64,000 nt of DNA from Sphingobacterium mizutaii (GCF_900187125.1 NZ_LT906468.1:4278001-4342000); one strand, 5' to 3'; positions 24,681-34,241 are shown, numbered from the stretch's first letter. Numbers and translations: made by a program. Notes: generated by a model from the sequence alone, not told the origin.

Positions 24681-26033
24681 ATGGAAAAGCCTAATTCAGA
24701 TTATTCAAGAAGGGAATTCATTAAAAAAGCTAGCATCGGCGCTGGTGTGATAGGTCTAACGGCAATGGGCATCGATGCCAAGAGCTATGGCCGGATCATA
24801 GGCGCGAACGATCGGGTTCAGGTAGGCATTGTAGGGTTTTCAAACCGTTTCAAGGATTCCCTTGTGCCCTCCTTCCTAAACCATGCTAAGGAACTCAACT
24901 TTGAATTTGTTGCGGTATCGGATATTTGGAACCGAAGGCGAGACGAGGCTGAGGCCTATATCAAGCAGAAATCGGATAATACCATCAAGAAATACCGCAA
25001 CAACGATGAACTCTATGCAGATAAAGGAATTGATGCCGTAATCATCAGTACAGCAGATTTCCAACATGCTCTGATGGCTGCTGAAGCTGTCCGCAATGGC
25101 AAGGACGTGTATGTCGAAAAGCCAATGGCTGAAACCTTGGAAGATGCCAAGATACTGTTGAAAGCTGTAAAGGAAACAGGCAAGATATTACAAGTTGGTT
25201 CACAGCGCAGAAGTGCCCCGAACTATATTGCTGCGGATGAGTACATCAAGTCTGGGAAATTTGGGGATATCATCATGGTGGAGATGACCTGGAATGTGAA
25301 TCAGCCCGGACGTTGGCGATTACCGAAATTGGTCAAGGAAATCCGTCAAGAGGATACGGACTGGGATCGCTTTTTAATGGACCGGCCTAAAGTAGCCTGG
25401 GATCCGAGGAAATACCTGGAGTTTAGGTTGTTCTGGCCCTATTCATCGGGGATCTGGGGGCAATGGATGGCGCATCAGATCGATACGGTGCACTGGTTTT
25501 CGGGATTAAACCATCCGAGAAGTGTGGTTGCCAATGGAGGCATCTATACCTGGAAGGATGGCAGAGAGAATCCCGATACCGTAACGGCAGTGATGGACTA
25601 TGGTCCCGAGAATGATAAGAGCAAGGGGTTTCAAGTGCTGTACTCCTCCCGCTTCACCAATTCTGCTGGAGGGATCAAGGAGCTTTACTATTCCAATGCA
25701 GGCATGCTGAACCTGGATACCAATCAGGTAAGTGCGGAAGGAGGATTGAACGAACGATCTGCCGCTGAAATGGGGGTGAAAGCAAATTTATTGACTCCAT
25801 TTACGCTTGATAATGCGGCAAAAACGGAAACTTCGGCCAATACGGGTGGCGACCCGATGACCTCATTGCATATGCGCAATTGGATGGACTGTGTCCGTAA
25901 CAGGAAGACGCCAAATGCATCGGTAGAAGCCGGTTACAACCATTCTATCGCTAATATTATGGCAAGGACAGCCATGGAGACCGGAAAACGGGTGACCTTT
26001 GACGATGCCAAACAAGAAGTGCTAACCAGTTAA
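24681..26033 (+). CDS. Gfo/Idh/MocA-family oxidoreductase with Tat signal
   Basis: A 450-residue NAD(P)-dependent oxidoreductase. The N-terminus carries a Tat signal (SRREFIKK at residues 9-16 then a hydrophobic stretch), so it is exported folded. The Rossmann part begins VQVGIVGFS near residue 48 and the conserved EKP triplet (YVEKPMAE) lies near residue 144, typical of the family. It probably acts on a sugar or a modified sugar acid in the periplasm. It forms an operon with the PmoA-family gene nine bases downstream, which supports a role in sugar or polyol breakdown. Confidence 0.88.
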   Translation: MEKPNSDYSRREFIKKASIGAGVIGLTAMGIDAKSYGRIIGANDRVQVGIVGFSNRFKDSLVPSFLNHAKELNFEFVAVSDIWNRRRDEAEAYIKQKSDNTIKKYRNNDELYADKGIDAVIISTADFQHALMAAEAVRNGKDVYVEKPMAETLEDAKILLKAVKETGKILQVGSQRRSAPNYIAADEYIKSGKFGDIIMVEMTWNVNQPGRWRLPKLVKEIRQEDTDWDRFLMDRPKVAWDPRKYLEFRLFWPYSSGIWGQWMAHQIDTVHWFSGLNHPRSVVANGGIYTWKDGRENPDTVTAVMDYGPENDKSKGFQVLYSSRFTNSAGGIKELYYSNAGMLNLDTNQVSAEGGLNERSAAEMGVKANLLTPFTLDNAAKTETSANTGGDPMTSLHMRNWMDCVRNRKTPNASVEAGYNHSIANIMARTAMETGKRVTFDDAKQEVLTS

Positions 26034-26042
26034 TGAAGGATT

Positions 26043-27077
26043 ATGCTTATTAAAACATTCCCTGTGCTGCTATTGGCACTTTCGCTGTTCCAGGCACATG
26101 CACAGACTAAATATTCCATTGTGGAAAACAGAGCGGAAAAGCGGATCGACATTGCTGTTGATGGAAAACCATTCACCTCCTATATCTATCCCGGCGTGTT
26201 GATGAAGCCCGTGCTTTATCCCCTTCGGACGACAAAGGGCACTTTGGTGACCCGTGGCTGGCCACTGGACCCAAGGCCTGAGGAACGCGTGGACCATCCG
26301 CACCATGTCGGTATGTGGTTTAATTATGGAAATGTCAATGGATTGGATTTCTGGAACAATTCAACCGCCATACCTCCGGAAAGGAAAAAGGATTTTGGAA
26401 CGATCAAACATGTAGCTGTTGAGAAAATAAAAGCCAGCAACAAGAATGCGGAATTGGCCGTGCTGAAAGATTGGCAAAGCCCTGATGGAAAAAGCCTGCT
26501 AAAGGAAAACACCCAATATGTCTTTTCCGAAGAAGGTCAGAAAAGATCGATTGAAATGACTACTAAATTGACGGCTTTGGATGAGGACGTTTCTTTTTCA
26601 GATAATAAGGAGGGCCTGATTGGGATCCGGATTGCACGAGAGCTAGAACACCCGTCCGATAAACCGGAGATCTTTACTGATGCAAACGGGAATCCAACAA
26701 CTGTCTCCAAATTGGACAATGATAAAGTTACTGGGAAATATCGCAGCAGCGAAGGGATAGAAGGTGACGAAGTTTGGGGAACGCGAGGAAAATGGGTCAA
26801 TCTGATAGGGAAGATTGGAAATGAACCGGTATCACTATTGATCTTAGATAATCCCAAAAATGTTGGCTATCCAACTTATTGGCATGCTAGGGGTTATGGT
26901 CTTTTTGCTGCCAATCCACTGGGACAGAAAGAGTTCAGCAAGGGCAAGGAGACCTTGAACTTCAAATTGAAGGCAGGTGAGTCCGTTACTTTTAGATACA
27001 AGGTCATCATCAGCTCTGGTGCAGAATTGAGTGATGCCGAGGCTAATGCCGCCTTTCAGGAATTCAGCAAGAAATAA
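26043..27077 (+). CDS. PmoA family protein (DUF6807)
   Basis: A 344-residue secreted protein with a signal peptide (about residues 1-20, ending in HAQ). The motif 'DHPHHVGMWFNYGNVNGLDF' near residue 82 is the hallmark of the PmoA/DUF6807 family, which in this phylum accompanies sugar catabolic genes. It is likely to act in the periplasm with the preceding oxidoreductase, with which it forms an operon. Its reaction is not known. No resemblance to methane monooxygenase function is implied by the name. It ends 18 bases before the convergent ybeY. Confidence 0.82.
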   Translation: MLIKTFPVLLLALSLFQAHAQTKYSIVENRAEKRIDIAVDGKPFTSYIYPGVLMKPVLYPLRTTKGTLVTRGWPLDPRPEERVDHPHHVGMWFNYGNVNGLDFWNNSTAIPPERKKDFGTIKHVAVEKIKASNKNAELAVLKDWQSPDGKSLLKENTQYVFSEEGQKRSIEMTTKLTALDEDVSFSDNKEGLIGIRIARELEHPSDKPEIFTDANGNPTTVSKLDNDKVTGKYRSSEGIEGDEVWGTRGKWVNLIGKIGNEPVSLLILDNPKNVGYPTYWHARGYGLFAANPLGQKEFSKGKETLNFKLKAGESVTFRYKVIISSGAELSDAEANAAFQEFSKK

Positions 27078-27095
27078 GGATTAGGAAGAGGGTCC

Positions 27096-27530
27096 CTAGA
27101 ATTCGCGTTTAGCTAGATAGTAGTCCTCTTTTTCGGTCATCAAGGTTTTGTCTTCCTTTTTCTTATCGTAATAGCCGCAAAGGTGGAGTATACCATGGAT
27201 GATGACACGATGCAGTTCGTCGCGTTCGGAAACATTGAATTTTTTAGCGTTCTCCATGGTCCTTTCCACGGAAATAAAGATATCTCCGGCAATGACACCT
27301 TCATCTTCTGACGAATCAAAGGTCACGATATCCGTAAAGGTATCGTGGTCAAGGTATTGCTTATTGATTTCAAGGAGATAGGCATCCGAGCATAGAACAA
27401 AGCTCAGCTCCCCTACGCGCTTAAAACCTTCGGCCTTAATCGTTGCGCCAATCCACTGCCTAACCTTTTGCTTTTCCTTGAGTGTAAAATCGATGTCTTC
27501 AGAAAAAAACTGAATGTCCTTCAATGCCAT
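27096..27530 (-). CDS. ybeY: Endoribonuclease YbeY (16S rRNA maturation)
   Basis: A 144-residue metal-dependent RNase. The H3 motif HGILHLCGYYD near residue 113 supplies two of the three zinc histidines; the third lies in the variant position after it, and the sequence continues 'KKKEDKTLMTEKEDYYL', typical for Bacteroidota YbeY. Used for 16S rRNA 3' end processing and ribosome quality control. It lies one base after ruvX in the same leftward operon. Convergent with the PmoA-family gene. Confidence 0.92.
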   Translation of the reverse strand: MALKDIQFFSEDIDFTLKEKQKVRQWIGATIKAEGFKRVGELSFVLCSDAYLLEINKQYLDHDTFTDIVTFDSSEDEGVIAGDIFISVERTMENAKKFNVSERDELHRVIIHGILHLCGYYDKKKEDKTLMTEKEDYYLAKREF

Positions 27531-27531
27531 A

Positions 27532-27945
27532 TTAATAAGATTTGCTATCCATATAAGTCTGCAGGATCAATACTGCCGAAACTTTATCAATCAACCCCTT
27601 ATCCTGTCTTTTGCTTTTTTTCATTCCAGACTGAGCAATCGCCCTGGAAGCGATCTTGGAAGTGAACCTTTCATCCACTTCGACAATCGGGATATTGGGA
27701 TAGGTTTTGCGGAGCTTCCTGCTGAAACCTACCACATGTTGGTCAGATCCGGATGCAGTTCCGTCCAATTGCTTCGGCCTACCAATGACGAAGGTTTCTA
27801 CCTGTTCCCCGGCAAGGTAATCGGACAGGAATTTCCAGATCCCTTCGGGATGGATGGTGGTCAATGGGCTTGCAATGATCTGCATGCTGTCGGAAACAGC
27901 AATCCCGATCCTCTTGGTCCCATAATCAAACGCCATTATTCTCAT
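27532..27945 (-). CDS. ruvX: Holliday junction resolvase RuvX/YqgF
   Basis: A 137-residue RNase-H-fold nuclease of the RuvX family. It starts MRIMAFDYGTKRIGIAVSD, the conserved catalytic first strand with Asp, and includes GRPKQLDG and EVDERFTSK, all family hallmarks. Thought to act in pre-16S processing and/or junction resolution. Overlaps or abuts ybeY (1 base apart), so the two are co-transcribed, which fits a shared rRNA-processing role. Confidence 0.9.
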   Translation of the reverse strand: MRIMAFDYGTKRIGIAVSDSMQIIASPLTTIHPEGIWKFLSDYLAGEQVETFVIGRPKQLDGTASGSDQHVVGFSRKLRKTYPNIPIVEVDERFTSKIASRAIAQSGMKKSKRQDKGLIDKVSAVLILQTYMDSKSY

Positions 27946-28015
27946 GTCTCTGCAATTTTCACAAAATTACAATTAAACTTTAGATTAGCCCTATCCGATA
28001 ATCGCAAAATATCTA

Positions 28016-28023
28016 TACATTTG
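28016..28023 (+). promoter_or_regulatory. -7 box of the DUF1684-deformylase gene
   Basis: TACATTTG matches the Bacteroidota TAnnTTTG -7 element exactly and lies 20 bases before the ATG at 28044. Confidence 0.55.
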
Positions 28024-28043
28024 ATAGATATTAATTCAAAAAA

Positions 28044-29264
28044 ATGAAAGCACTTATCTACTTCATCAGCTTCTTTGGTCCGGTAATATTAATGGCCCAA
28101 TCTTTGGAACAGGAAATTCAGTCCTATAGGGACAAACAGATCCAGGAAATGGTGAAGGACGAGTTTGGCCCATTAAGAAAGGATCAGGTTGAATTTGTGA
28201 GCTTCTATCCTGCAAAGCGAGACTATGTGGTGACAGCATCAGTAGAGCAGCTTTTCAATGAACCTACCTTCAGGATGCCCACTTATGATGGCACCTCCAA
28301 CGAGTACAAGCGCTTTGGATTCTTGAATTTTGAATTGAACGGGAAGAAATATAAGCTAACGGCTTATCAAAGTGTTGCACTGTTCCAGAATGCGACCTAT
28401 AAAAACCACCTTTTCGTGCCTTTCATGGACAATTCGACAGGAGAGACCACCTATGAAGGCGGCCGATATATGGACCTGAGCATAGCCGATATCAAGGATG
28501 GAAAGATCAAGGTCGATTTCAACAGGGCATACAACCCTTACTGTGCCTACAGCAATGGATACCGGTGCCCTCAGCCACCCAAGGACAATATTTTGAATGC
28601 GGCCATAGAAGCTGGGGAGAAAAAGTACAAAGGACCTAAAAACGAAAGGAACGTGAACAAGAGTACGGCAAAGAACTTTAACGATTTTGAAAAATCTTTG
28701 ATCAATGGGGCTGATGAAAACAGCTTGATGCATGTATACAAGGTTACAGATGAAAAGGAACTGGCAGTTTTAAAGAAACCATCGGAGGACATCAAATTTG
28801 ATGATCCATTGCTGGATAAACTTGCTGCAAGGATGCTGCTTACGGTCAAGGATCCGGAACATGCTGGTGTTGGGATAGCTGGTCCGCAGGTAGGCATCAA
28901 CAAAAATGTTATTTGGGTTCAGCGATTGGATAAGAAAGATGAGCCTTTTGAGTTTTATTTGAACCCTAAAATCATCTGGCGCTCTAAGTTGACTCGCCAA
29001 GGTGCAGAGGGCTGTCTGTCTATTCCTGATCTGAGGCAAGATGTAAAGCGAAGTTACGCTATTAAATTACAGCATATTGATCGCCAAGGGAATGTGAAAG
29101 AGGAGCTGATCGAAGGTTTTACGGCTGTGATTTTCCAGCATGAGGTAGACCATCTTTACGGTATTTTATTCCCTGATCGCATAGAAGAGTCGACAAAGGT
29201 AGAATTTGAGCCATTGAGAGATAAAGTGGAGTTTTTGATTCAAAAAGGTAGTATCAGGCCTTAA
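28044..29264 (+). CDS. Secreted DUF1684-peptide deformylase fusion
   Basis: A 406-residue fusion. Signal peptide about residues 1-18 (FFGPVILMAQS); a DUF1684 domain occupies about residues 20-180 (motifs 'GGRYMDLSIAD' and 'AYNPYCAYSNGYRCPQPP'); after a linker a peptide deformylase domain follows. All three deformylase motifs are present: GVGIAGPQVG near 274, EGCLSIP near 321 and QHEVDH near 365, so the metal ligands Cys, His, His are intact. Deformylases normally act on nascent chains in the cytosol; an exported one fused to DUF1684 must have another substrate or role. It stands alone. Confidence 0.85.
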   Translation: MKALIYFISFFGPVILMAQSLEQEIQSYRDKQIQEMVKDEFGPLRKDQVEFVSFYPAKRDYVVTASVEQLFNEPTFRMPTYDGTSNEYKRFGFLNFELNGKKYKLTAYQSVALFQNATYKNHLFVPFMDNSTGETTYEGGRYMDLSIADIKDGKIKVDFNRAYNPYCAYSNGYRCPQPPKDNILNAAIEAGEKKYKGPKNERNVNKSTAKNFNDFEKSLINGADENSLMHVYKVTDEKELAVLKKPSEDIKFDDPLLDKLAARMLLTVKDPEHAGVGIAGPQVGINKNVIWVQRLDKKDEPFEFYLNPKIIWRSKLTRQGAEGCLSIPDLRQDVKRSYAIKLQHIDRQGNVKEELIEGFTAVIFQHEVDHLYGILFPDRIEESTKVEFEPLRDKVEFLIQKGSIRP

Positions 29265-29338
29265 TTGAGGAATAAAACCGCTGTACCCGTAAACAGGGAT
29301 ATTTCAAATTGGCCATTTTTTTTACTGAAAACTTGGTT

Positions 29339-29346
29339 ATCTTTAG
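29339..29346 (+). promoter_or_regulatory. -7 box for the LuxR-type regulator
   Basis: TATCTTTA, one base off the TAnnTTTG consensus, lies 30 bases before the start at 29377. A T-rich stretch (29316-29323) sits about 16-20 bases further upstream where the -33 element is expected. Confidence 0.45.
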
Positions 29347-29376
29347 GATTAATATTGGACCACTTTCCTAAAGACC

Positions 29377-30012
29377 ATGTACAATCCAGCCTATAGCATA
29401 GCTATTGTCGATGATCACTCGCTAATCCTACAAGGGTTGGTCAGTCTCTTGGACCGCATAAAACCCTATGAGGTGACCGCCACATTTACCAAAGGTCATG
29501 AATTACTGAAATTTCTAGAAACCGACCCTGTGGACATTGTCCTCCTGGATATTTCACTTCCTGATATTAATGGGATAGACCTCTGCCTGGAGATAAAGAG
29601 GATCGCCCCAAATGTGATCATCCTGGGCCTGAGCAACCATACCGAGCGCAGCGTGATCCTGCAGCTCATGCAGAATGGGGCATCAGGCTACCTGCTCAAG
29701 AACATCGATATCGTGGAATTGGAGAAATGCCTGGACCAGGCGGTGAACAAACAGATGGTATTCAGCTCCGCGGTACAGGAGATCATTGCCAATCCGATAG
29801 GTTCAGACCTGCCCCTATTACCCAAGCTTACGAAAAGAGAGACTGAGATTTTGAAACTGATTGCATTGGGGAAGACTTCAGTTCAGATTGCGGAGGAGTT
29901 GTTTTTGTCCCCACTCACCATCGAAACCCATAGGAAAAGGATGATGAGCAAGTTCAAAGCTAAAAACATGATGTCGCTGATCAAGATAACGACGGAGCAC
30001 AGATTGATCTAG
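29377..30012 (+). CDS. LuxR/NarL-family response regulator
   Basis: A 211-residue two-domain regulator. The receiver domain has the acidic pair DDH near residue 12 and the phospho-acceptor in VLLDISLPD near residue 58. The C-terminal LuxR helix-turn-helix starts at LTKRETEILKLIALGKTS near residue 152. Its kinase is not adjacent, since the neighbours are a deformylase fusion and glutaminyl cyclase. It overlaps the convergent cyclase stop by a few bases. Confidence 0.9.
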   Translation: MYNPAYSIAIVDDHSLILQGLVSLLDRIKPYEVTATFTKGHELLKFLETDPVDIVLLDISLPDINGIDLCLEIKRIAPNVIILGLSNHTERSVILQLMQNGASGYLLKNIDIVELEKCLDQAVNKQMVFSSAVQEIIANPIGSDLPLLPKLTKRETEILKLIALGKTSVQIAEELFLSPLTIETHRKRMMSKFKAKNMMSLIKITTEHRLI

Positions 30013-31061
30013 CGCTCCCTTAAGCGGACCTCGAACAACTTGCTCCAGTGCTTTCCTGTTACCAATAAGGTCCTGCTGTCCGGTCTATAGGCTATACCGT
30101 TCATCTCATTGTCATAAGGAGCACGGTTATCGCTGTACAGGCCAACAAAGTTGATCCTACCTTCAACAATTCCAGTCTTAGGATCGATGATCACCATTTC
30201 GTCTTTATCGCCGTAATAGAGGTTTGCATAGATCTTGCCGTCAATGAATTCCAATTCATTTAACTTTTCTACAGGACCGTTATCATCAAAAACAGCAATG
30301 GAACCTGTTTCAGCTAATGTCGCTGGATCTAGGAAATACAGTTTATTGGAACCGTCGGATTTGATGAACTGTTTACCATCGTAGGTCAAACCCCAGCCTT
30401 CCTTGCTGTTTTGGTAGTCAAAAGACTTCAATAGTTTGAAGCTGTTCTTGTCATAAACATGGCCTTTGTTGTTCTGCCAGGTCAATACGTACATATTATT
30501 TCCAACGACCGTCATCCCCTCTCCGAATTCATCAGCCGCTAGGTCTGCTTTCTGAAGGACCTTGCCTGTTGCTAATTCCACTTTCCTAAGGGTAGATTCA
30601 CCTAACTGACCGGTAGTTTCATATAATGTTCCGTTTTCGAAGAATAGCCCTTGGGTAAAGGCTCCTTGATCGTGCGGATAGGTATTTACCACTTCAAAAG
30701 CGTATTGCTTTGGAGCGGGCGGAACGACCAAGACTTCGCTGTATGCGATATCCTCTTTGCCCCCGGAATACACCTTTGCACTCAATCTTTTATTTCCATA
30801 GCTATAGGCGTCAGTATCAAACACGACCGCTGTTGTGTCGGTTTTACGGTCAAAGATATCACCATCCACCGAATAGACCACTGAGTCTACCGAAGCGTCA
30901 GGAAATTTCAACTTCACTTGCACCTTCTCCCCTTTCAGGACCTTGCTGTTATTGGTCGGGTTTACAAATTCAACCTTGCTTTGTTGGGTCTTACAACCGA
31001 TGACCAAGGAAATGGAAAGGATAGTTAGTGCCTGAATGCTAAGCTTTAGTTTCTTATTCAT
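30009..31061 (-). CDS. Glutaminyl-peptide cyclotransferase lipoprotein
   Basis: A 350-residue beta-propeller glutamine cyclotransferase that converts N-terminal Gln to pyroglutamate. The N-terminal signal ends in the lipobox LVIGC, so it is an envelope lipoprotein. 'YPHDQGAFTQGLFFENGTLYETTG' near residue 130 is the diagnostic motif of this plant/bacterial-type QC. An extra N-terminal Ig-like domain (about 30-110) precedes it. It overlaps the regulator's end and lies a few bases after the broken yraN. Confidence 0.9.
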   Translation of the reverse strand: MNKKLKLSIQALTILSISLVIGCKTQQSKVEFVNPTNNSKVLKGEKVQVKLKFPDASVDSVVYSVDGDIFDRKTDTTAVVFDTDAYSYGNKRLSAKVYSGGKEDIAYSEVLVVPPAPKQYAFEVVNTYPHDQGAFTQGLFFENGTLYETTGQLGESTLRKVELATGKVLQKADLAADEFGEGMTVVGNNMYVLTWQNNKGHVYDKNSFKLLKSFDYQNSKEGWGLTYDGKQFIKSDGSNKLYFLDPATLAETGSIAVFDDNGPVEKLNELEFIDGKIYANLYYGDKDEMVIIDPKTGIVEGRINFVGLYSDNRAPYDNEMNGIAYRPDSRTLLVTGKHWSKLFEVRLRER

Positions 31062-31062
31062 A

Positions 31063-31410
31063 TTAATAATTCCAAAATGCGTCTTTTATATATGTTGATT
31101 TTCCGTCTATAAAGGTAATGACATCAAACCTGATTTCTCCACGATGATCTTTTTGCATGATATAGGCTTCTGCGGCCCTACTCAGTCTATTTTGTTTTTG
31201 TGAATTGATCATATCCCTTTCGGTTCCAAACGCCGAAGAAGACCTTACTTTCACTTCCACAAATACCACAACGTCATTATCATGGGCGATCATATCTACC
31301 TATAGATCTTTATGTCGACAATTTAATTCAAAAATCTGGAAACCAATCTTTTTTATAAATAAAACCGTCATTTCTTCACCTTTTGTTCAAGGGTCCTTGC
31401 GGTCTATCAT
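31063..31410 (-). pseudogene. yraN: YraN (UPF0102) nuclease-fold gene with two stops
   Basis: The family frame can be read from ATG 31410 (MIDRKDP, then TGA at 31389-31387) through TKGEEMTVLFIKKIGFQIFE to LNCRHKDL, a TAG at 31302-31300, and on through VDMIAHDNDVVVFVEVKVRS to the stop at 31063. YraN proteins have GEE..A...L...GY.I...N.R....E.D.I......FVEVK, and the residues match on both sides of the stops. A start at 31293 remains possible but would lack the N-terminal third. It begins directly after dnaG. Either a true pseudogene or sequence errors. Confidence 0.72.
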
Positions 31411-31412
31411 AT

Positions 31413-33395
31413 CTACTTAACGATGGTGTTCCCTAAAAAATCGCCCAATAACTTCTCTCCTTCTTTGAGCTTCTGATATTTAGCGATCAGGACCAGCATA
31501 TCATCAGGGTCCTTACATGTCTTAAGTTCTTCCCTGATCCTATGCATCTCCTGTTCGATCTTATTCTTCTTTACCCTATAGATCAATTGATTGACCAGGT
31601 CTTTCAACTGATCTTTCTCCTCGGGAACAAAGATCTTACGCTTATCGTCGTTCCAGTTAGGGCTGATCTCGTATTTTGTGGCTATGCTGTCGACCGCTAG
31701 CCTGGAGACTTCCTCGTCCTCATGGGAGAAAAAGAATTTGGCTTCCGGTACTTCAAAGCTTTCAGCTTGCTTTTTAAACTCTTCTATGATCTTGCTGCTG
31801 GCTTTGTCCTCAAATCTGACATCGTCCATGCTCGCCAATAGATATGGGGCAACTGGGATATCCCCATCGCCTTCCCAGACAACCAGCTCACGCCCATAGT
31901 TCAGAAGCACACGCACGAGTTCCCTTTCCATCAGGATTTCGGATGTTATCTGCTGGACCTGGGGTTCCGGAACCGTGATTCCCTCGGCCGCCATCGCAGC
32001 CAACATCTCCGCAGGGATAAAATCATCCGTAGGATAATCTGGGCCAGGTCCAGAAGCCGCACTGGAAGCCTTTCTATCCTTGGCCTTGTTCCGGTCCATC
32101 CGGATTTTATTCAGTTCGGTAAGGAGCACGCGTTCCTCGATATCCAATAATCCGCTACATTGGCGGATATAAACAGAGACCTTGATCTCATCTGGGATCA
32201 GGGCAATACTGTTTACGACTTCCCGGATGACTTCCGCACGTTTGATGGGGTCTTCCCCTGCATCACGCAGAAGGATATTGGTCTTATAGAAGACGAAATC
32301 TTCCTGATGTCTATTGATATGGTCCCTGAAGGCCGAGGCTCCAAACTTCTGTACAAAGGAATCTGGGTCATTGCCATCGGGAAATAGCAGGACCTTGACG
32401 TTCAGTCCCTCTTCCAATAGCATATCGGTCCCGCGCAGGGAAGCCTTGATCCCCGCCTCGTCACCGTCGTACAGGATCACGACATTTTTTGTGTAGCGGG
32501 ATATCAGCTTTATCTGCCCTGTGGTGAGGGAGGTCCCTGAAGAGGAAACGACATTTTCCACTCCTGCCTGGTGACAGGAGAGCACATCGGCATAACCTTC
32601 CACCAGATAGCACACATCATGTTCTGAAATCGATTTCTTGGCGAGGTGCAGGCCGTACAGGACGCTGGATTTATGGTAGATTTCGGACTCCGGGGAGTTC
32701 ACGTACTTAGGGACGTTCTTATCGGTCTTTAGGGTCCTGCCTCCAAAACCGATCACCCGACCGGTCAGGTTATGGATCGGGAAGATGACCCTGCCCCGGA
32801 AGCGATCATATAGCGACTTATCATCCCGCTCAACCGCGAGTCCGACCTCTGCTAGGTATTCTTTACTGAACCCTTCTGTCAAGGCTGCATCGACCAAACT
32901 TGTCCAGGCTTCTGGCGAATAGCCCAGGTCGAACTTCTGTATGGTCTCATCCCGATATCCACGTTCGCGGAAATAACTCAGGCCAATGCTCTTGCCCAGG
33001 TCGGTTTCCCAAAGTTGGGTTTTGAAGTACTTCCCAGCCCACTGGCTCAGGACGTATAGACTTTCCCTTTTATCCTGGGCTGCAAGCTGTGCTGGACTGC
33101 GCTCAACCTCTTCGATAGGAATATTGTATTTATTGGCCAAGTACCGGATGGCCTCTGGATAGGCATACTTCTCATGCTCCATCACGAACTTCAGGGAATC
33201 CCCCCCGGCCCCGCACCCGAAGCACTTGTAGATCCCCTTTGAGACCGATACGTGGAAGGAAGGGGTCTTCTCGTTATGGAACGGACAGTTCCCGATAAGG
33301 GAGGTGCCCCTCTTCTTGAGATCGACAAAATCCCCGACCACCTCTTCTATCCGAGCTGCGTCAAGTACTTTCTCTATGGTCTCTTTTTTGATCAT
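31413..33395 (-). CDS. dnaG: DNA primase DnaG
   Basis: A 660-residue replicative primase. The CHC2 zinc finger (CPFHNEKTPSFHV..YKCFGCGAGG) lies near residues 38-65, the catalytic core with Toprim acidic motifs (LVEGYADVLSCH near 268, VVILYDGDEAG near 308) follows, and a C-terminal helical helicase-binding domain completes it. All parts are present and length is normal. It lies at the very edge of the GC-rich island, whose left boundary is immediately upstream of its start. Confidence 0.95.
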   Translation of the reverse strand: MIKKETIEKVLDAARIEEVVGDFVDLKKRGTSLIGNCPFHNEKTPSFHVSVSKGIYKCFGCGAGGDSLKFVMEHEKYAYPEAIRYLANKYNIPIEEVERSPAQLAAQDKRESLYVLSQWAGKYFKTQLWETDLGKSIGLSYFRERGYRDETIQKFDLGYSPEAWTSLVDAALTEGFSKEYLAEVGLAVERDDKSLYDRFRGRVIFPIHNLTGRVIGFGGRTLKTDKNVPKYVNSPESEIYHKSSVLYGLHLAKKSISEHDVCYLVEGYADVLSCHQAGVENVVSSSGTSLTTGQIKLISRYTKNVVILYDGDEAGIKASLRGTDMLLEEGLNVKVLLFPDGNDPDSFVQKFGASAFRDHINRHQEDFVFYKTNILLRDAGEDPIKRAEVIREVVNSIALIPDEIKVSVYIRQCSGLLDIEERVLLTELNKIRMDRNKAKDRKASSAASGPGPDYPTDDFIPAEMLAAMAAEGITVPEPQVQQITSEILMERELVRVLLNYGRELVVWEGDGDIPVAPYLLASMDDVRFEDKASSKIIEEFKKQAESFEVPEAKFFFSHEDEEVSRLAVDSIATKYEISPNWNDDKRKIFVPEEKDQLKDLVNQLIYRVKKNKIEQEMHRIREELKTCKDPDDMLVLIAKYQKLKEGEKLLGDFLGNTIVK

Positions 33396-34090
33396 GCCAG
33401 AACAAATATAGCAATACTCGGACTTAATTCCCTAATACATGGCCCCCTTATGGTAAATAGTGCACATTCCACTTGTCCAGCTGGAAAATCTTGGTGTGCG
33501 GAAATTCAAGTGACCGGAGGGCGGACATGCACCGATTTCCCGAACGCGGTCTGGTCAACCTTCCCCCCCGCCAGGATCCTCATGGCACCGTCAGGGGCAC
33601 ATATCCGTAGGGGCCATCATGAACATCCCCTGAACCGCGGGACCGGACAGTTAGGGAAATCCGAGCCTGGGGGGAAATCGACGTAGGGGCGCGGTATGCG
33701 AAGCTCGGTGACCATGAAGCCCAGCGTGACCATGAAAGGGACAAAGGGGAACCCAGCTCCCCTTCCTTCCCCTGATCCAGGCCTGACCCAAATATCGTGA
33801 GGGAGCCAAGACCAACCCTCGATTGGCGCAACCGAATTACCAGCACCAAACTGAGTAAGGATGCCATCCCAAGCTTTTTCATCGTCCATTTTTTAGGACA
33901 GGTCATGGTTGAGGTAAACCATTTGTTAGGTCAAATAATTACCGATGGATGAAACATCTATTAATTTAAACGACAAATCAGCTCAAAATAAGGAAACTAT
34001 TGCCGTCAACATTTCCGTTCCCGGGCATTTGTACGGGATTTGTTATATAAATGGAAACATAACGGATCAAAGAACTTAAAACCTGGAAAA
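33396..34090 (-). other. Gene-free or degenerate stretch at the island edge
   Basis: No intact gene. Minus-strand frames overlap here; one begins MKKLGMASLLSLVLVI like a signal peptide at about 33880 and then loses its frame, and another continues 'VDQTAFGKSVHVRPPVT' to a stop near 33512. This looks like a decayed secreted-protein gene. The GC content rises over this stretch compared with dnaG. The final 150 bases before 34091 are AT-rich and probably hold the promoter of the next short gene. Confidence 0.35.
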
Positions 34091-34213
34091 ATGGAAAGAA
34101 TCGAAAAGAGAGCGAAAAAACTTGGACTGGAGAAAGGATATTACCTATTGCTATTGGCAATCCTTGGTATAGAGGATCCGGACCATTCCGACAATCGTCC
34201 ACTAGCCAAGTAG
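34091..34213 (+). CDS. Short peptide gene, 40 residues
   Basis: The ORF starts MERIEKRAKKLGLEKGYY, continues LLLLAILGIEDPDH and ends NRPLAK. A basic N-terminus is followed by a short hydrophobic stretch and an acidic C-terminus, the look of a small membrane-active or secreted peptide. It has its own clear terminator (34242-34269) and AT-rich upstream DNA suited to a promoter, so it appears to be an independent transcription unit. I do not recognise a family. Confidence 0.5.
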   Translation: MERIEKRAKKLGLEKGYYLLLLAILGIEDPDHSDNRPLAK

Positions 34214-34241
34214 GCTGAAACAACTATTTATACTACCATAC

